From Cercospora beticola (taxonomy: Eukaryota > Ascomycota > Dothideomycetes > Mycosphaerellales > Mycosphaerellaceae), in contig NC_088935.1 in the NCBI RefSeq assembly GCF_033473495.1, forward strand, positions 5,084,001 to 5,148,000: DNA of 64,000 nucleotides, written 5' to 3'. The notes below the pieces were generated by a model. That model made no database searches, was not told the origin of the DNA, and saw only the letters and a program-made list of their open reading frames with translations. Every line of letters begins with the position of its first letter. Positions within the stretch are counted from its first letter, which is position 1. The position numbers and the translations under genes are program-made. Positions 31,659 to 42,795 of this stretch are shown piece after piece.

Positions 31659-32060
31659 CTAAACATCGCAATGAGCTCCTCCACACTCCTCGTTGAAGAA
31701 GTTCCAGACTGGTGACACTTTTGGGTCTCCGCTCCATTCATAATAGCACTGCGTATCGTTAACATCCTATACAGACTAGAAAAATTACTTTCGACCTCTT
31801 CTTACAGTGTCTACTTTCGCAACATAGCTCCAATGGGCCCGCCACTTCGGGTCGCCGTGTGACTCTTGTTGAAAGGCCTTATTCAATGCTACATTGCAAG
31901 CGTGGTAGGTCTTTTTCGCATCATTGCAGTAGCAATTATCCGCTGCTAACGCACTATTTCAACGGTCAGTTAGCTCTAGAAACGTGAAAGATCGAGGAGA
32001 GAAGACCTACGCTGGGAGAACGGAGAGCAAGAGGAGTGCAGTCAAAGAAACAGGAGCCAT
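31659..32060 (-). CDS. Small secreted six-cysteine protein (candidate effector-like)
   Basis: Too fragmented to appear as one ORF. Exon 1 is 32011-32060, exon 2 is 31806 (or 31815)-31953 and exon 3 is 31659-31766, giving 101 (or 98) residues. Intron 1 is 57 bp with a GTAGGT donor, a GCTAACTGAC branch and a TAG acceptor. Intron 2 is 39 bp with GTAAGA or 48 bp with GTAGAC; both keep the frame. The signal peptide is clear (MAPVSLTALLLLSVLPAALA). The mature part has six cysteines: NCYCND, YHAC, TQCYYEW, NEEC and AHCDV. Small size, secretion and an even cysteine count suit a disulfide-bonded apoplastic protein. I recognise no family; a role in host or microbe interaction is only an inference. Confidence 0.65.
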
Positions 32061-33169
32061 GTTGTGCAATGCTGGGGGACAGAGATCTTGAGACTATTTC
32101 GTTTAGTGAGATAATCTTGCATTAATCAAGGTAAGAGTGCAAAGACCTACAGGACGAGGCGTCTTAGATATAGCAGAAACTTTTTATTTTGGAGAAATGT
32201 CATCGAAGTTCGTTCAGGGGAAAATGGATGGTCAATGAACCGGTCTTCCGGACACTTTTTGCTCATCCATCTCGAAATGCCCTCACCGCTGGTCACTTCC
32301 CGGTACTTCCAGAACTGACGCGTTATCGAAAAGAAATAGCAGACCTCGTACAACAACCTCCCCAGGCCTGATCAATAGTGTGCCGCACCCTGTTGGCGTG
32401 CAATACCCTTGGATCTTACACTGCTATTCCTCGAAGACCTTGTAAAATACTAGCTGTGGCGATCAAACAGAGCTCTCGAACGGGCTAGAATTGTGCACAC
32501 TATTGATCGGGCCTAGGTTGATGGCTGTAGCGCTATCGAACGAAAAGAAGGTCAACGTACAGATGTATACCATCTGCCAGCAAGAAGACCCTCTGACTCT
32601 AAAAGATCTGAAACAAGCGGCAGAGCGCGCTCCATGTCCTGCTCCGTACCGAGTAGATCGTATTCGAGCACTTTTTCCTTACCTATGATTTATCCACATA
32701 CTGTCTGGACACTACCTTTGCCCTAGGGCTGGGAAGGACGAGATATCCGAAACATGTAAGACATCTCAATTACGCTTGCAACGCCACCCTTGACGCGGCC
32801 AACTCCGCTTCCGTCCGTTTCAAGCGTGCTGATTCCTGGTGAAAAGCGGCAGTACGAGAGACGGCATAAAGCAGGAAGAACAGCGGCAGACAATCATGAA
32901 AGGAATGAAACACATGTCATCATAAAAGGAGCTGTCTCCTGTCTTCTTTACACACTAGATGGGACGGTACGGTACGAAGTCGTCCTTCGCTGTGCTCACT
33001 CCTCTATTCAAGAAGGCAACAAAATCAACTGGTATCTATCCCAAACACTTAGGTTGATCGTACAAGCCGAGAGAACGATTCAGGTCTGGTTCCATTTTCA
33101 AAGCAACAAATTCTTCTGCGCGACGTCGAGAGTAAAAGAATGCAAGTCTTCTCAACTCCCACCCCACTG
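32061..33169. other. Gene-poor stretch with inverted repeat
   Basis: About 1.1 kb between the secreted-protein gene and the 3' end of MPS1. It holds the inverted repeat listed separately. A 187-codon rightward frame (32790-33353) runs antisense into MPS1 and shows no recognisable family, so it is not annotated. Confidence 0.4.
32354..32520. repeat. Inverted repeat pair, MITE-like
   Basis: Left arm 32354-32383 and right arm 32495-32520 are inverted copies sharing CAACCT, AGGCC and GATCAATAGTGTGC, with a 4-base gap and one mismatch. About 110 bp of unique sequence lie between them and no ORF is inside. The size and terminal arms suit a miniature inverted-repeat element, but I see no clear target-site duplication. 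Confidence 0.5.
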
Positions 33170-35914
33170 TCATCGTCCCTCTTGCATTTCCCGAATCTTG
33201 GTCATAAAACTCTTCGGGTATAATTGTGCTTCATCCGCACTCGGTATCCCGCGATTAGGGTCCCGACAACGGTCAAGGACCTTATTGATTATCTGGCCAA
33301 GCAGTGCCTCGTCCATAAGAACAGCATTGCCGGTGCCTTCAGGATTGAGGTAGGCATCATTCTCCGAAAGCATGTCCTTGATGAGAGGTCTCTTCCCGGG
33401 GTCTCGATTAAGGCATCTCCGTAGGATGCCTCGCAGCGTAGAAGGGATAGGAGCATCGCCGACTCCGTATTCAGGGAATTCGATAACATGTTTCGGATTC
33501 GTAATCGCCATGATTCGGGAGATCTGGTTCCCAATATGCGCAAAAGGTGGTCTGCCGTATGCCATTTGATATAAGATGCATCCCAAACTCCAGACATCTG
33601 ACGCTTTGCCAATACGCATGTCTTTCTTCAGTGGCCTTCCTGCTTCATCTCTGCCGGATGCGTTGGTATCGGTGATACTCTCGGGTGACATATAATTGGG
33701 CGTGCCCACATGGGAATCTCGGTGTACATTGCAGGTGTTGTCGGTGTCGATGGCATTCGCTATCCCGAAGTCGATCAGCTTTAGCCGCCCTTGGACGAGC
33801 AGAAAGTTCGCAGGTTTCAGGTCGGAGTGGACAATGTCGTGGTCGTGGACAGCTTGAACGCACTCCAGCATCTCCTTCCAGTGATAGCGTGTGAAGACAC
33901 TGTCAAACCGAGCCTCGGTGCCGTTCAATCGAAGCGTCAAAATGCGATTGAAGTCCGTGTCGCCCTTCTCCATGAGAACGAAGAGCTCCTTCTTCTCGTC
34001 ATTAAGCTCCCAGTCGTAAAGACGCACCACACGCTCGACGTCGGTAAGCTTCTTCAGAAGGTCAATTTCGCCCTTGTAACCACGTACGGCTGTCTCGTCG
34101 CAGTCTTCCAACTTCACGCGCTTCAGCGCGAATGTCTTATAGTTCTCTGCCATCACACAGTAAACTTCGCTGGAGCCGCCCTTACCGATCCTGCCCATCT
34201 GCGTGAAGATCTTGCCCTTGACCACGATATGGTTACGTTTCTTCCTCGTCTTGGTCGTGCTGGCACCGGCAGTGGCCGTCGCAGCGTCCAGCACACTCAT
34301 TTTTGGCGGTGGCGCAGGTGCGACTCGATGAGGTGTATTGCCACTGATGGCGCCTAATGCTCGTCGTGGCTCCTGCTGAGACACTACCACTGGCGTCTCC
34401 TCAACGTGCGTTCGTCCCGGCTTCTCATCATCTGACATTACGGACATTGTTGGCTTGCCCAGGTACTTGAAATCCTGGTCCTTGTTGCGCCGAAAGGTAG
34501 GAGGAGGCATGTTTTCTTGATCTTCGTACGCATCTCCGTGGGGCTTTGGTACATCGTATCGATAATTCGCACGAGCGTAGCCTGGGGCACGGGAACCATT
34601 ATTCTGTTCAAGAGGATGCTCCTGTGGGCCGTGACTAACACTAGGTCGCCGTTGCTGGCCTCCCAGTGTAGAGCCATTCATGTGTTGACTGCTCGGTTGG
34701 CGACGCATCTGATATCGCTCAATGCTGGGCTGCCTATTTCGAGATGTGTCGCGGCTTGTCTGACGTGAAGCAGATCCTGACTCGTTGCTGATGTGGCTTC
34801 GTGAGAACTGAGGCCGTGCCTGTCGAGACGGCGGCCGTGATTCTTGCGATGGCTGACTGCGGTGGGCAAAGTCGTGTACGGAGACAGGTTCTACTGAGGT
34901 CGCGCGACCATTCACGCTACCGCTCCTGCTTCTGGCATCCTCTAGCCGAGGAGTACTTCGATCTTGTGGAGTGTACGATGCAGCACTCGGTTGAGAAGAA
35001 GAGCCATGTGGTGCATCTTCGTTCGCAGAGCCGTTCTCCTCGCTGTCTCTGCGTTTAAAGCCGCGGCGTATCGGTCCACTTTTCAGAAAGGAGCCAGTCA
35101 TCGGCGCTCGTTTTATTCGTGTCGACCCAGGCGGTACTGCAGCTTCGGCCGAGATGTTGCGCGATCTTGCTGCTGTGGAGGCCCCATATCGCGATGTGGC
35201 ATCCGGTGCAATCTGAGTCGAAGTGCTGCGCGCTAAATCTGATCTGTAGTTCATTCTTTCATTCGTATCTGGCACGGCTCTGAAGCCATTACGAGAGCCT
35301 GGCCTGCTAGCTGAAGCAACGTGCTGTCCTGGGTCGTCCTGTGATGCATTACTTCCAGCCCTCGAACGGGTCACGACCCGGATCGCACGTGGTGCGGGAG
35401 CTGGAGTGACAATCTCAGGTCTAACATGTGTCTCTGGTGTCGGGTCTCGTTTCGTTGTACGGTACTGATACGGTCCGGAAACGCTGGTAGACCGTTTCGC
35501 GGATGTCGGCCCCTTCGATGAGCCCAGATGCACTACCCTCTGAGGTGTGGTGCCCCGACCTTGTTGGTCATGGGCGGTGGGTGGAGAACTCCGCCGTACA
35601 ACCTTGAGGCCAGGGGCCCTACTAGGAGTGTCTAATCCGGCGGTCCCAGCGCTTGTCGAGCGATTGAAGCGTGGCATGTCGCTCCCTTGTGGTTGTCGTG
35701 GTGGAGAAGATGGGACGCCGGCATCTGCCAACAAAGCCTGTGTGACCTTCGAAAACTTGATGGCCGGCGGAGGCTCGTCGTCAGAGTCGCTATCGTTCCC
35801 GACATCGATTCGTTTAATCATGGGCGCGTCGGCTGAGAAGCCATTGGGCCCAAAGCCAGACAAGGGCGAGTTGCGACGCATCGCCGAACGCGACGGGTGC
35901 GCAACGGCGGCCAT
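33170..35914 (-). CDS. Mps1/TTK-family dual-specificity checkpoint kinase
   Basis: Intronless, 914 residues. The first 560 residues are disordered, rich in Ser/Arg/Pro with many RxxS sites. The C-terminal kinase domain starts with the glycine loop MGRIGKGGSSEVY and the Lys in FALKRVKL. It has the catalytic loop HSDLKPANFLL (Asp near 694), the DFG segment LIDFGIANAI, the activation-segment end VGTPNYMSPE typical of Mps1, and a C-lobe with DVWSLGCILYQMAYGRPPF. In the family, Mps1 phosphorylates kinetochore MELT repeats in the spindle checkpoint and acts in spindle-pole duplication. The first ATG in frame was chosen; an upstream GTG codon is not a start. Confidence 0.95.
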   Translation of the reverse strand: MAAVAHPSRSAMRRNSPLSGFGPNGFSADAPMIKRIDVGNDSDSDDEPPPAIKFSKVTQALLADAGVPSSPPRQPQGSDMPRFNRSTSAGTAGLDTPSRAPGLKVVRRSSPPTAHDQQGRGTTPQRVVHLGSSKGPTSAKRSTSVSGPYQYRTTKRDPTPETHVRPEIVTPAPAPRAIRVVTRSRAGSNASQDDPGQHVASASRPGSRNGFRAVPDTNERMNYRSDLARSTSTQIAPDATSRYGASTAARSRNISAEAAVPPGSTRIKRAPMTGSFLKSGPIRRGFKRRDSEENGSANEDAPHGSSSQPSAASYTPQDRSTPRLEDARSRSGSVNGRATSVEPVSVHDFAHRSQPSQESRPPSRQARPQFSRSHISNESGSASRQTSRDTSRNRQPSIERYQMRRQPSSQHMNGSTLGGQQRRPSVSHGPQEHPLEQNNGSRAPGYARANYRYDVPKPHGDAYEDQENMPPPTFRRNKDQDFKYLGKPTMSVMSDDEKPGRTHVEETPVVVSQQEPRRALGAISGNTPHRVAPAPPPKMSVLDAATATAGASTTKTRKKRNHIVVKGKIFTQMGRIGKGGSSEVYCVMAENYKTFALKRVKLEDCDETAVRGYKGEIDLLKKLTDVERVVRLYDWELNDEKKELFVLMEKGDTDFNRILTLRLNGTEARFDSVFTRYHWKEMLECVQAVHDHDIVHSDLKPANFLLVQGRLKLIDFGIANAIDTDNTCNVHRDSHVGTPNYMSPESITDTNASGRDEAGRPLKKDMRIGKASDVWSLGCILYQMAYGRPPFAHIGNQISRIMAITNPKHVIEFPEYGVGDAPIPSTLRGILRRCLNRDPGKRPLIKDMLSENDAYLNPEGTGNAVLMDEALLGQIINKVLDRCRDPNRGIPSADEAQLYPKSFMTKIREMQEGR

Positions 35915-37337
35915 CACGCGCCTGACGGTGTGCTTGACGCGATCTTTCCTCGTATATGTATCCTGATGGTTCGCTATTCCAAAAGTTTCAAGATGCTTGT
36001 TCCTCCAGTCAAAGAGTGTAGGTTGCGCTCGGTGATCCTATGGTCGTTGTTGTCGCTATCGTCTGGGGTGTGCTGTGGTCGATCTCTGCCATGTCGTAGC
36101 GCTAAGTATGCTCCAGTAGTCGAGGGGCGGAGCAGCGACGAGATCGCTACATGTGCTCGGAGGCCAGAGATGCGCCTGCGGAGGATGTTGGGTCTCAAAA
36201 GCCTTCTCGGCGATGTCTGTCATGAAGCGAGAGCCGAAGGGAAGTCGCGTCCAAGGATGTGTTGCGGGGGGCAACAGCAAATCTCTTGGCGTGTGGCCAT
36301 TGCGCTCAACCCAATATGGACCCAATGCGCTGGCCGGATTTAAACGAGACGTACATCATAGCTCAGAGTTCGGAATACACGAAGTGGAAGGTGTGGTGAG
36401 TGAAGAGATGGTTTTGAAGCATCAAATTTGAGCCGGTGATCTGTTTCGGACAACCACGCGGAAGTGATTGGGCTTCGGCAGGTCCTTCAGCGCAGATGAA
36501 GTAGTCGCGATTGGCTGGCAACTCAGAGCATTTTCCAATGTGACATGATACATTCAGTATGTCTGCTGCGCTCTATCTACTGTAGCATAGATCGCTCGAT
36601 CGGAGAAACAGATAGAAGTGCCACGCATCACAACCTGAATACGATGGTGACTTCGAGAAGCGAATGGGCTTACAAGAAACATGCAACATGCACATACAGC
36701 ATGCATCCATATTATACACCAAAAGACATTATTCGAAGTAGACACATTCTGCGTCGCCTATCGCGTACAGTCCTCAAACTCCTGCGGCCAATGCAGCCGC
36801 ATCGAAAACCCATTCTGTCACCCACAATGCATCGAGTAGTCCTAAGTGCGAAGCTCGTCTCTAGAATAGGTTCCTTATACTGTGCTTTGCAGCGAGCACC
36901 TTGAGCCGTGACACGGTCTAGTCCAGATAGGCAAGCAGGCAGCAGAGCAAGATATTGTGAAAGGTAGTCACCCTGACGCGATTTCATCAGCATCGAGAGC
37001 TCCTCGGTACATGCGCGCTGCACCACAAACGGGCGCCACAACAAGGCGACCCATAAGAGACCTCATGCCTCATGAGCTTCAGTAAGCTATGACCTCAAGT
37101 GTCACCAGTCAAACGTGATCGAGGGCACCATGCGAGAGCGTTCAGCGTACGATAGGTGTCATGTCCGGAGTGAAGGCAAGCCGAGCTCATAGACGGGCGA
37201 CATCATGCGCGAGTGCAACCAAAGACGGGTATCATCGTAAGAATCAGTCAACTGCTGACTGAAGCGAAAACCATGGGTCGACGGCGATCCAATCACGGCA
37301 TCATCTCATCATCGTCACGAGAACTTCGCTGAACGTA
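35915..37337. other. Intergenic region, about 1.4 kb
   Basis: Between the MPS1 start and the 3' end of the KH-domain gene (both leftward). Frames of 90-150 codons exist on both strands but overlap and carry no motif. Part is probably the MPS1 5' UTR and promoter and part the KH gene's 3' UTR. I searched for splice-linked small ORFs and found none convincing. Confidence 0.4.
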
Positions 37338-39171
37338 TCACTGGGTTCCAGGCGCAGCGCCTCCGGGTTGCTGCTGTTGCTGCATCTGTTGCGCATACCA
37401 CTGATACCACGCAGCGTACGCTTCATTGGTAGCAGGTTGGGCGTTGGCCGGTTGCGCAGCTTGTTGCTGCACGGCTGGCATCTGGAATGCCGGCATCTGA
37501 GGGGGTACTTGCGGCGCCGGTGCGCTGTACTGTCCGTAGCTGGGCACGGCCGGGGCTGCTTGGTTCTGTGAGTATGCATCGTAACCATGCGATGCGGGCT
37601 GATCACGTCCTCCTCCGCCACCTCCTCTGCCGCCGCCACCGCCGCCAGTGCGACCGGCCGCAGCGTCACGTTGGCGGACAGTCTCGACCTTCTCCCAGAT
37701 GATCCGCTCGGCCTCTTCCATAGCACGAGCGGTACCTGCCAGGTCAATATTGCGGTGCACATCCGGGGGTTGCGGCTGATTGACATTGATCTTGCAGCCG
37801 CTGGTGCGCTGCATGTCCTTGATGGTCTCGCCGCCTTTGCCAATGATCATGCCGACGGCTTCGGATGGGACTCGAATCGTCTTTTCGACATGATCGCCAG
37901 CTCCGCCTCCTCGGCCACCGCCACCACCGCCGCCATTGCGCTGATTGCCTCGATCTTGGTCAAAGCCTCGGTCTCGGGTTCCGGGCATTGTCACATTGAC
38001 TCCAGAGCCTCCGCCTCCGCCTCCGCGGCTGTCGCTCTCGACGATCTCAAGAATCAATTCTCTCGCCGTTGCAGTGGCGCGCTCGCTGCCGATAAGGTTC
38101 ACCGGGCGAAGACCGTTGACGCTCTTGTTCTCGCCAACAATATTCACGTGACAGCCACTCTTCTCCTGTAGGTCTTTAATAGTCTCACCACCTCGTCCGA
38201 TGATCAAACCAACAGTCTTGTCCGGAACCATGATCTGGGTACTAGCCTCCCCTTCTCGCAAAGCAGGAAGGTTGACCTTGGCACGTCCGGGCATACCTGC
38301 AGTGTAAGCACCTTTCTCTTGAGCGACTGGAGTCCCGCCATTCTCCTCGATGATTTGGAATATTGCGCTTTTGGCAGCTTCCCGCGAACGTGTAGAGCCG
38401 GAAATTGTGCATTGGCGCTCCGCCTGGTGGGAGTCTTTCGCCTGAACGAATTGTACCCGTGCGCCGCTTTCGGATTCCACTTTTCGCAGGTTTTCACCGT
38501 TACGTCCAATGATCAGTCCTACCAATCCAGACTTCACGCGAATGGTCTCGACCTCGCTGCCGCCATCGCCACGGCCTCCTCGATCTCGCCCTCCGCGGAA
38601 GTTGTCACCTCCGCGATCCGGAGATGGAGAGCGACGGTAGCTGCCTCTGCGAGGATCTTCTCGGCGCTCATCACGGTACGGGTTCGCGTTGTAGTTGTCG
38701 CGTCGAGGTGGTGATCGTGATCGAGAACGTGATTGCTGGTAGCCGCGACCGGCGAGGCGTGGGTCTTCGCGTGGTCCAGCAGATTGTTGACGTGGGTCGT
38801 ACGAAGCGATGCCACGGTTCTCGGCGATGTTACGCGCTTTAGCGATGGCGTCGGCGATGCTTACAGAGCCGCTGTTGACAGGTCTGATCTGGCTCAGATC
38901 AACACTGCCAGTGTTAGAAGGTTGAGGTAAGTATTGAGCCTGCTGAGGAGGCGCGCTCGGCGGTTGCGCGGGCATGACCCCGGGAGGAGGATAGCCCGGC
39001 GGAGGTTGATGCGATAGCTGTTGCGGTGGAGCAGAGGTCGCTGGAGAGCCTGCCGGCTGCTGCTGAGCTGTAGTATCATTGTCAGTCATGGATGGCGCGT
39101 TATAGGGGTGATCGAAAGCACGTACCCAGTGCGGCCAGGATCTGAGAGATGTCGGGGGCCGGTTGCGCCAT
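37338..39171 (-). CDS. Triple KH-domain RNA-binding protein
   Basis: Exons 39126-39171 and 37338-39067 (58-bp intron, GTACGT donor, ATGACTGAC branch, CTACAG acceptor, phase 1) give 591 residues starting MAQPAPDISQILAALAQQQP. The upstream open frame is intron and 5' sequence, not protein. Domains: a Pro/Gln-rich N-terminus, an RS/RGG-type stretch (near 125-185), KH1 near 188-256 (GLIIGRNGENL), KH2 near 291-361 (GLIIGRGGETI) and KH3 near 408-478 (GMIIGKGGETI), with a Gly-rich linker between KH2 and KH3. It ends in a Gln/Pro/Ala region with a YAAWYQWYAQQ repeat resembling the Tyr motifs of FUBP/KSRP proteins. A role in mRNA binding or splicing is likely from the family. Confidence 0.92.
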
Positions 39172-39479
39172 GTTGGCGCGTCGCAGCGAGGGCGCTGGTG
39201 TCGATGTGTACTTTTCAGATCGTCGCACGATTGATTGTTATGCGTCGATGATGGTGCAGTAAAGGATGAGATGGTAAGAGGTGGTGGTGTGCAATGCAGT
39301 TTGTGATTAAAGAGAAAGTGAGATGGCAGGAGCAAATTGAAGCCGGGACGCACGGACGGCAACCTGCCGACCCGAGCTCTCAAGTTCACTTGCATTCACC
39401 TTTGTCACATGTGAAAAATGCGCTTGACATACCTTTGTTGCTGAATGCACTCAGCATATTCAGTGCCGGACTCAGCATC

Positions 39480-40244
39480 ATGCCAATAACTCGTGGTGAC
39501 AAGAAGGCCATTCTCGTTGGCATCTCAGGCGTATCATCTTCAGGCAAGACAACACTAGCACGGATATTGCGGGACATCTTCCCTCGAGCTTTCATTCTTC
39601 ACGAGGATGATTTTTACAAGACGGATGAGCAGATTCCCATCCATCCAGAACATAAAATCGCAGACTGGGATTGTCTGGAATCCATCAACCTTCCAGCTTT
39701 CGAGAAGGCTCTGAAACACATTCGCGACAACGGCCTATCGCCACCAGATTTCACGTCGAAAGAAGACACAAATTCTGTTGGCGAAGTCGAAGTGGATAAA
39801 GCACTGATTGAAGATCTCAAATGGAAAGCGAGCAAATGGATGTTTGCCGATGCTCCATCTATAGCAATCATCGACGGCTTTCTATTATATTCGGAAGGCA
39901 TGAAGCAGGTCAGGGATCTGTTCGATGTCAAGCTGTTCTTGCGAACAGACTACCAAACCGCGAAAGCGAGACGAGAAGCTCGCACTGGTTATGTTACAAT
40001 CGAGGGCTTCTGGGAAGATCCTCCCGGGTACGTGGACAAGATCGTCTGGCCTAATTACGTCAAGGACCATGCATTTATGTTCAAGGACGGCAACGTGGAG
40101 GGCACTTTGGATGATCGGGTGCTCAAAGACCTCGACATAAAAACCATGCCTGACGAGGCTCCAGCAGATATGACGTCGTTCGTTAAGTGGGCTTACGATG
40201 TCTTTGAAGAAGCCCTGCAGGATTTCACTATGCCTCGCGACTGA
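39480..40244 (+). CDS. Nicotinamide riboside kinase
   Basis: Intronless, 254 residues starting MPITRGDKK; the frame is open upstream, but those residues precede any conserved block and overlap the KH gene's promoter. A P-loop is visible at residues 17-24 (GVSSSGKT), followed by ILHEDDFYKTDEQIPIHPEH. The DWDCLESI block and the DGFLLYSEG stretch are typical of eukaryotic Nrk. A lid-type region with Arg (RREARTGYVTIEGFW) and the PPGYVDKIVWPNYVKDH block follow. In the family it phosphorylates nicotinamide riboside to NMN for NAD salvage in the cytosol. About 310 bp separate its start from that of the divergent KH gene. Confidence 0.94.
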   Translation: MPITRGDKKAILVGISGVSSSGKTTLARILRDIFPRAFILHEDDFYKTDEQIPIHPEHKIADWDCLESINLPAFEKALKHIRDNGLSPPDFTSKEDTNSVGEVEVDKALIEDLKWKASKWMFADAPSIAIIDGFLLYSEGMKQVRDLFDVKLFLRTDYQTAKARREARTGYVTIEGFWEDPPGYVDKIVWPNYVKDHAFMFKDGNVEGTLDDRVLKDLDIKTMPDEAPADMTSFVKWAYDVFEEALQDFTMPRD

Positions 40245-40335
40245 TCAGCCAATCATTTAGATTAGATAACATGACTTATAGAAGTAGATTTGGTTCGGCT
40301 GGTAGGCAGTCCAGCTACGGGACAAAGTATCTCTG

Positions 40336-42438
40336 TTATGAGACCAAAGAAGCTGCATCTAGTACGGCAACCCTCGCAATCTTCTTGAGAGCGACTTTGT
40401 GATCCGCTTCCCGATACCTCTCAAACTGGTCAAGGCCTTCTTTTGTTTCTATCGCGAGAGTGTCGTACCCCTGCTTGATCACCTTGTTCACCTCTTTCGG
40501 CGTTAGGAGGGTAGTCTTGCCCTTTTGCGTCTCGATCAGCTCCTGGTAGTGTTTCGACACTCCTATCAGTGTGTTGATAGGTTTGTTCTCATCCGATCTT
40601 GCCAAGCCATATGCGTCGCGGAACTTCTGCAAAGCTTCGCCAGATTCTACCAACTTGTAGAAGAGATCGTCATAGGCGGCGGCGTCTGGCAAGAATGCCT
40701 CTCCGTTCGACATTGCTGTCGTAAGCAGGTCTGTCAGGCTGTTGGCCAGATTGGACATATTGGAGAGCCGCTGCAGGTCCTCCGCGTATGTTGTTAAGAA
40801 GCGTACGAAAGACAAAAGCGATCTCCAGAGCTCAGACCAATGGTAGACGAGTTTCGTACGAGACTTGGCCAGATATGAGAGTACTCGGGATAGTACGGTG
40901 AAGCTTTTCCGATAGAGCTCGACGTCGAGCTTCTTGCGGAGGTTGTGATTGATGCCCTCCACGATCACATCCAGAATGACAGCCATGTATGGTCGATCGC
41001 CTTTCACTAAAGGAAGTTGTGGCGGCTTCTGTCTGCACATGCGTACGGGTGCCGTGGAGTCACAGAGTAGCTTGGCCAATGTCGTGTCCTCGACCAAGTT
41101 CAAGAGAATCAGTAGCGTCAGATATGCATAGAGCGAAGCTCGAGCGCTTCTGTAGGCATGCTGCTGAATGTAGGACACGAGGGACAGAAACGTGCCGAAC
41201 GGCGCTGCCTGGCTCTTATCTTCGGGTTGAGTGGTGATGAAGTGATGGCAGAAGAGCTTGTTAGCCAGCGCGAAATCGTAGACAGTCAGCATCGTCGCTG
41301 CTTCTTTGGCAGGCCTGCAAATGTCAGCAACGGAATGGAAATAAAATTTGAGCGACATACTGCTGTGCAAACGCTTCCTTTTGCTGGTCTTCGGTCAGCA
41401 CAGTGCCAGCAGGCTTTGCACCAGCCAAAGAACCGAGTCCGACATAGGACAATGTAGTCCCCAGGCTCCAGCCGACTGGCGTGTCATCCAGAATGGCGAC
41501 GTATCGTTCTCGAAGTACTGCAGTAGTCCAGGCTATGCTCTGTATGACTCTGATCATCGTCTCCTCATTGACGAAATCTGCGAAGCGGACACGATATTGG
41601 TTGTTTGACTCAAACTTGTTGTAGTTTGCCAGTAGTCCCGTCAGTAAGAGAGGCTCTGCTGCCTGGAGTGGGTTGTCCAATTGGTGCAGCAACTTCATCA
41701 GCGCTGGGAAGAAGTCTTTTTGCACAAAGTAGGATACCAACGCCGTCTGGTAGCCGCCAGCGACAACTGCGATTGCCATGCGGACTGCTTTTTGCCGGAG
41801 CTCAGCTACGATCGTTAGCACCGTGTGTCTCGAACTGCAGCCACTTGACTCACTGCTTCTCCCATCCTTGATGGCATGATCAAGAGTCGCAACAAGATTA
41901 AAGAACACTGGGTCGACGTTATCGATCCCAGCCAAGACATCGATCACGTCTGAGCTAGGATTGGTGAACTTCTTGGAAAGCACTATGGCAAGGAAAACTG
42001 TGAGGGTCTAAGTCATCAACTGCATATCCGTCTCATAAGCATCAGGGCACTCACATCCAAGGCATTTTCATCTGCAGGCGCCTGAGCAGCCTTGACCCTA
42101 GCTAGGGCTTGAAGGAGCAATTGTTGAGGTTGATGCTACGACAAGTGAGACCAGAAGAATATATTCAGAGCTGAGAATAATACCTGAATATGTAACAGGA
42201 ACTCCGCATCGATCTGTTCAAGAACCTCTCGTAGCTTTTCGGTATCGGGTTTTAGGAGGAACAGTGTCGTCCAGAATGCATCGTCTTTATCGTCCTCTTC
42301 AGCTTCCTACTACCATTAGCGAGGCTCTCTGTGTTCCTTCTAAGACCGCCTTACGAGAAAAAGATGCCTGTACAGGCCGACGACTTTTGGCTCAAAGACA
42401 TCGGGCCTTGATTGTTGCGTGAGTGGACTCTGTTCCAT
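40336..42438 (-). CDS. ARMH3-like protein (DUF1741)
   Basis: Five exons: 42355-42438, 42184-42306, 42055-42135, 41361-42007 and 40336-41314, giving 637 residues. The introns are 46-48 bp, and four of four joins keep the frame. The protein is all-helical. The N-terminus has RPDVFEPKVVGLYRHLF and FWTTLFLLKP. The C-terminal DUF1741 part has ILDVIVEGINHNLRKKLDVE and YHWSELWRSLLSFVRFL, which match human ARMH3 (C10orf76). In animals ARMH3 works at the Golgi with GBF1 and PI4KB to support PI4P production; the fungal role is unknown to me. The gene diverges from the DUF726 gene, with about 360 bp between starts. Confidence 0.88.
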
Positions 42439-42795
42439 GGTTGTAGATGTTGCTGCTCGCCAAATTCATTCCTCATCCTATTGAGGTATACGTGGCGATC
42501 GGCAAAAGCGAGTATTTGGCAACATTGACGAAAGTCTTCATTACAGAAGTTGATGCCAAAGGCCACGACGCCTCGTGGCTTCGTAGAGATGAGTGGGTCT
42601 CGGCACTAGGCTCGGCGCGTGTGGAGCTACTGCAGGGAAGACGAAGATCTGGTTTGTGCGACTTTCAACCATCGCTCTCACGTCATCACCTTCATCATGG
42701 CTCGAGCTGTGCGCAAGCTCAAGTAAGGGAGACTTCTGACTCTTTTGTCAGGCTTCAGGTAGGCGGATGCTACACTCTCATAACTTTTGCCAACC
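42439..42795. other. Divergent intergenic region (ARMH3-like / DUF726)
   Basis: About 360 bp. A 122-codon rightward frame here has no recognisable content. A short ATG frame at 42697 with a GTAAGG nearby could be a leader exon of the DUF726 gene, but no in-frame join to 42796 was found. Confidence 0.35.

Noticed and set aside
31322..31696. 124-codon rightward frame
   Set aside because: Antisense to the last exon of the small secreted protein, which has signal peptide, splice sites and cysteine support.
32790..33353. 187-codon rightward frame
   Set aside because: Half is antisense to the MPS1 kinase C-terminus and the rest has no motif.
37338..39395. Full 685-codon frame of the KH gene as protein
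   Set aside because: The first 109 codons run through an intron and 5' sequence; a small first exon at 39126-39171 gives a better start.
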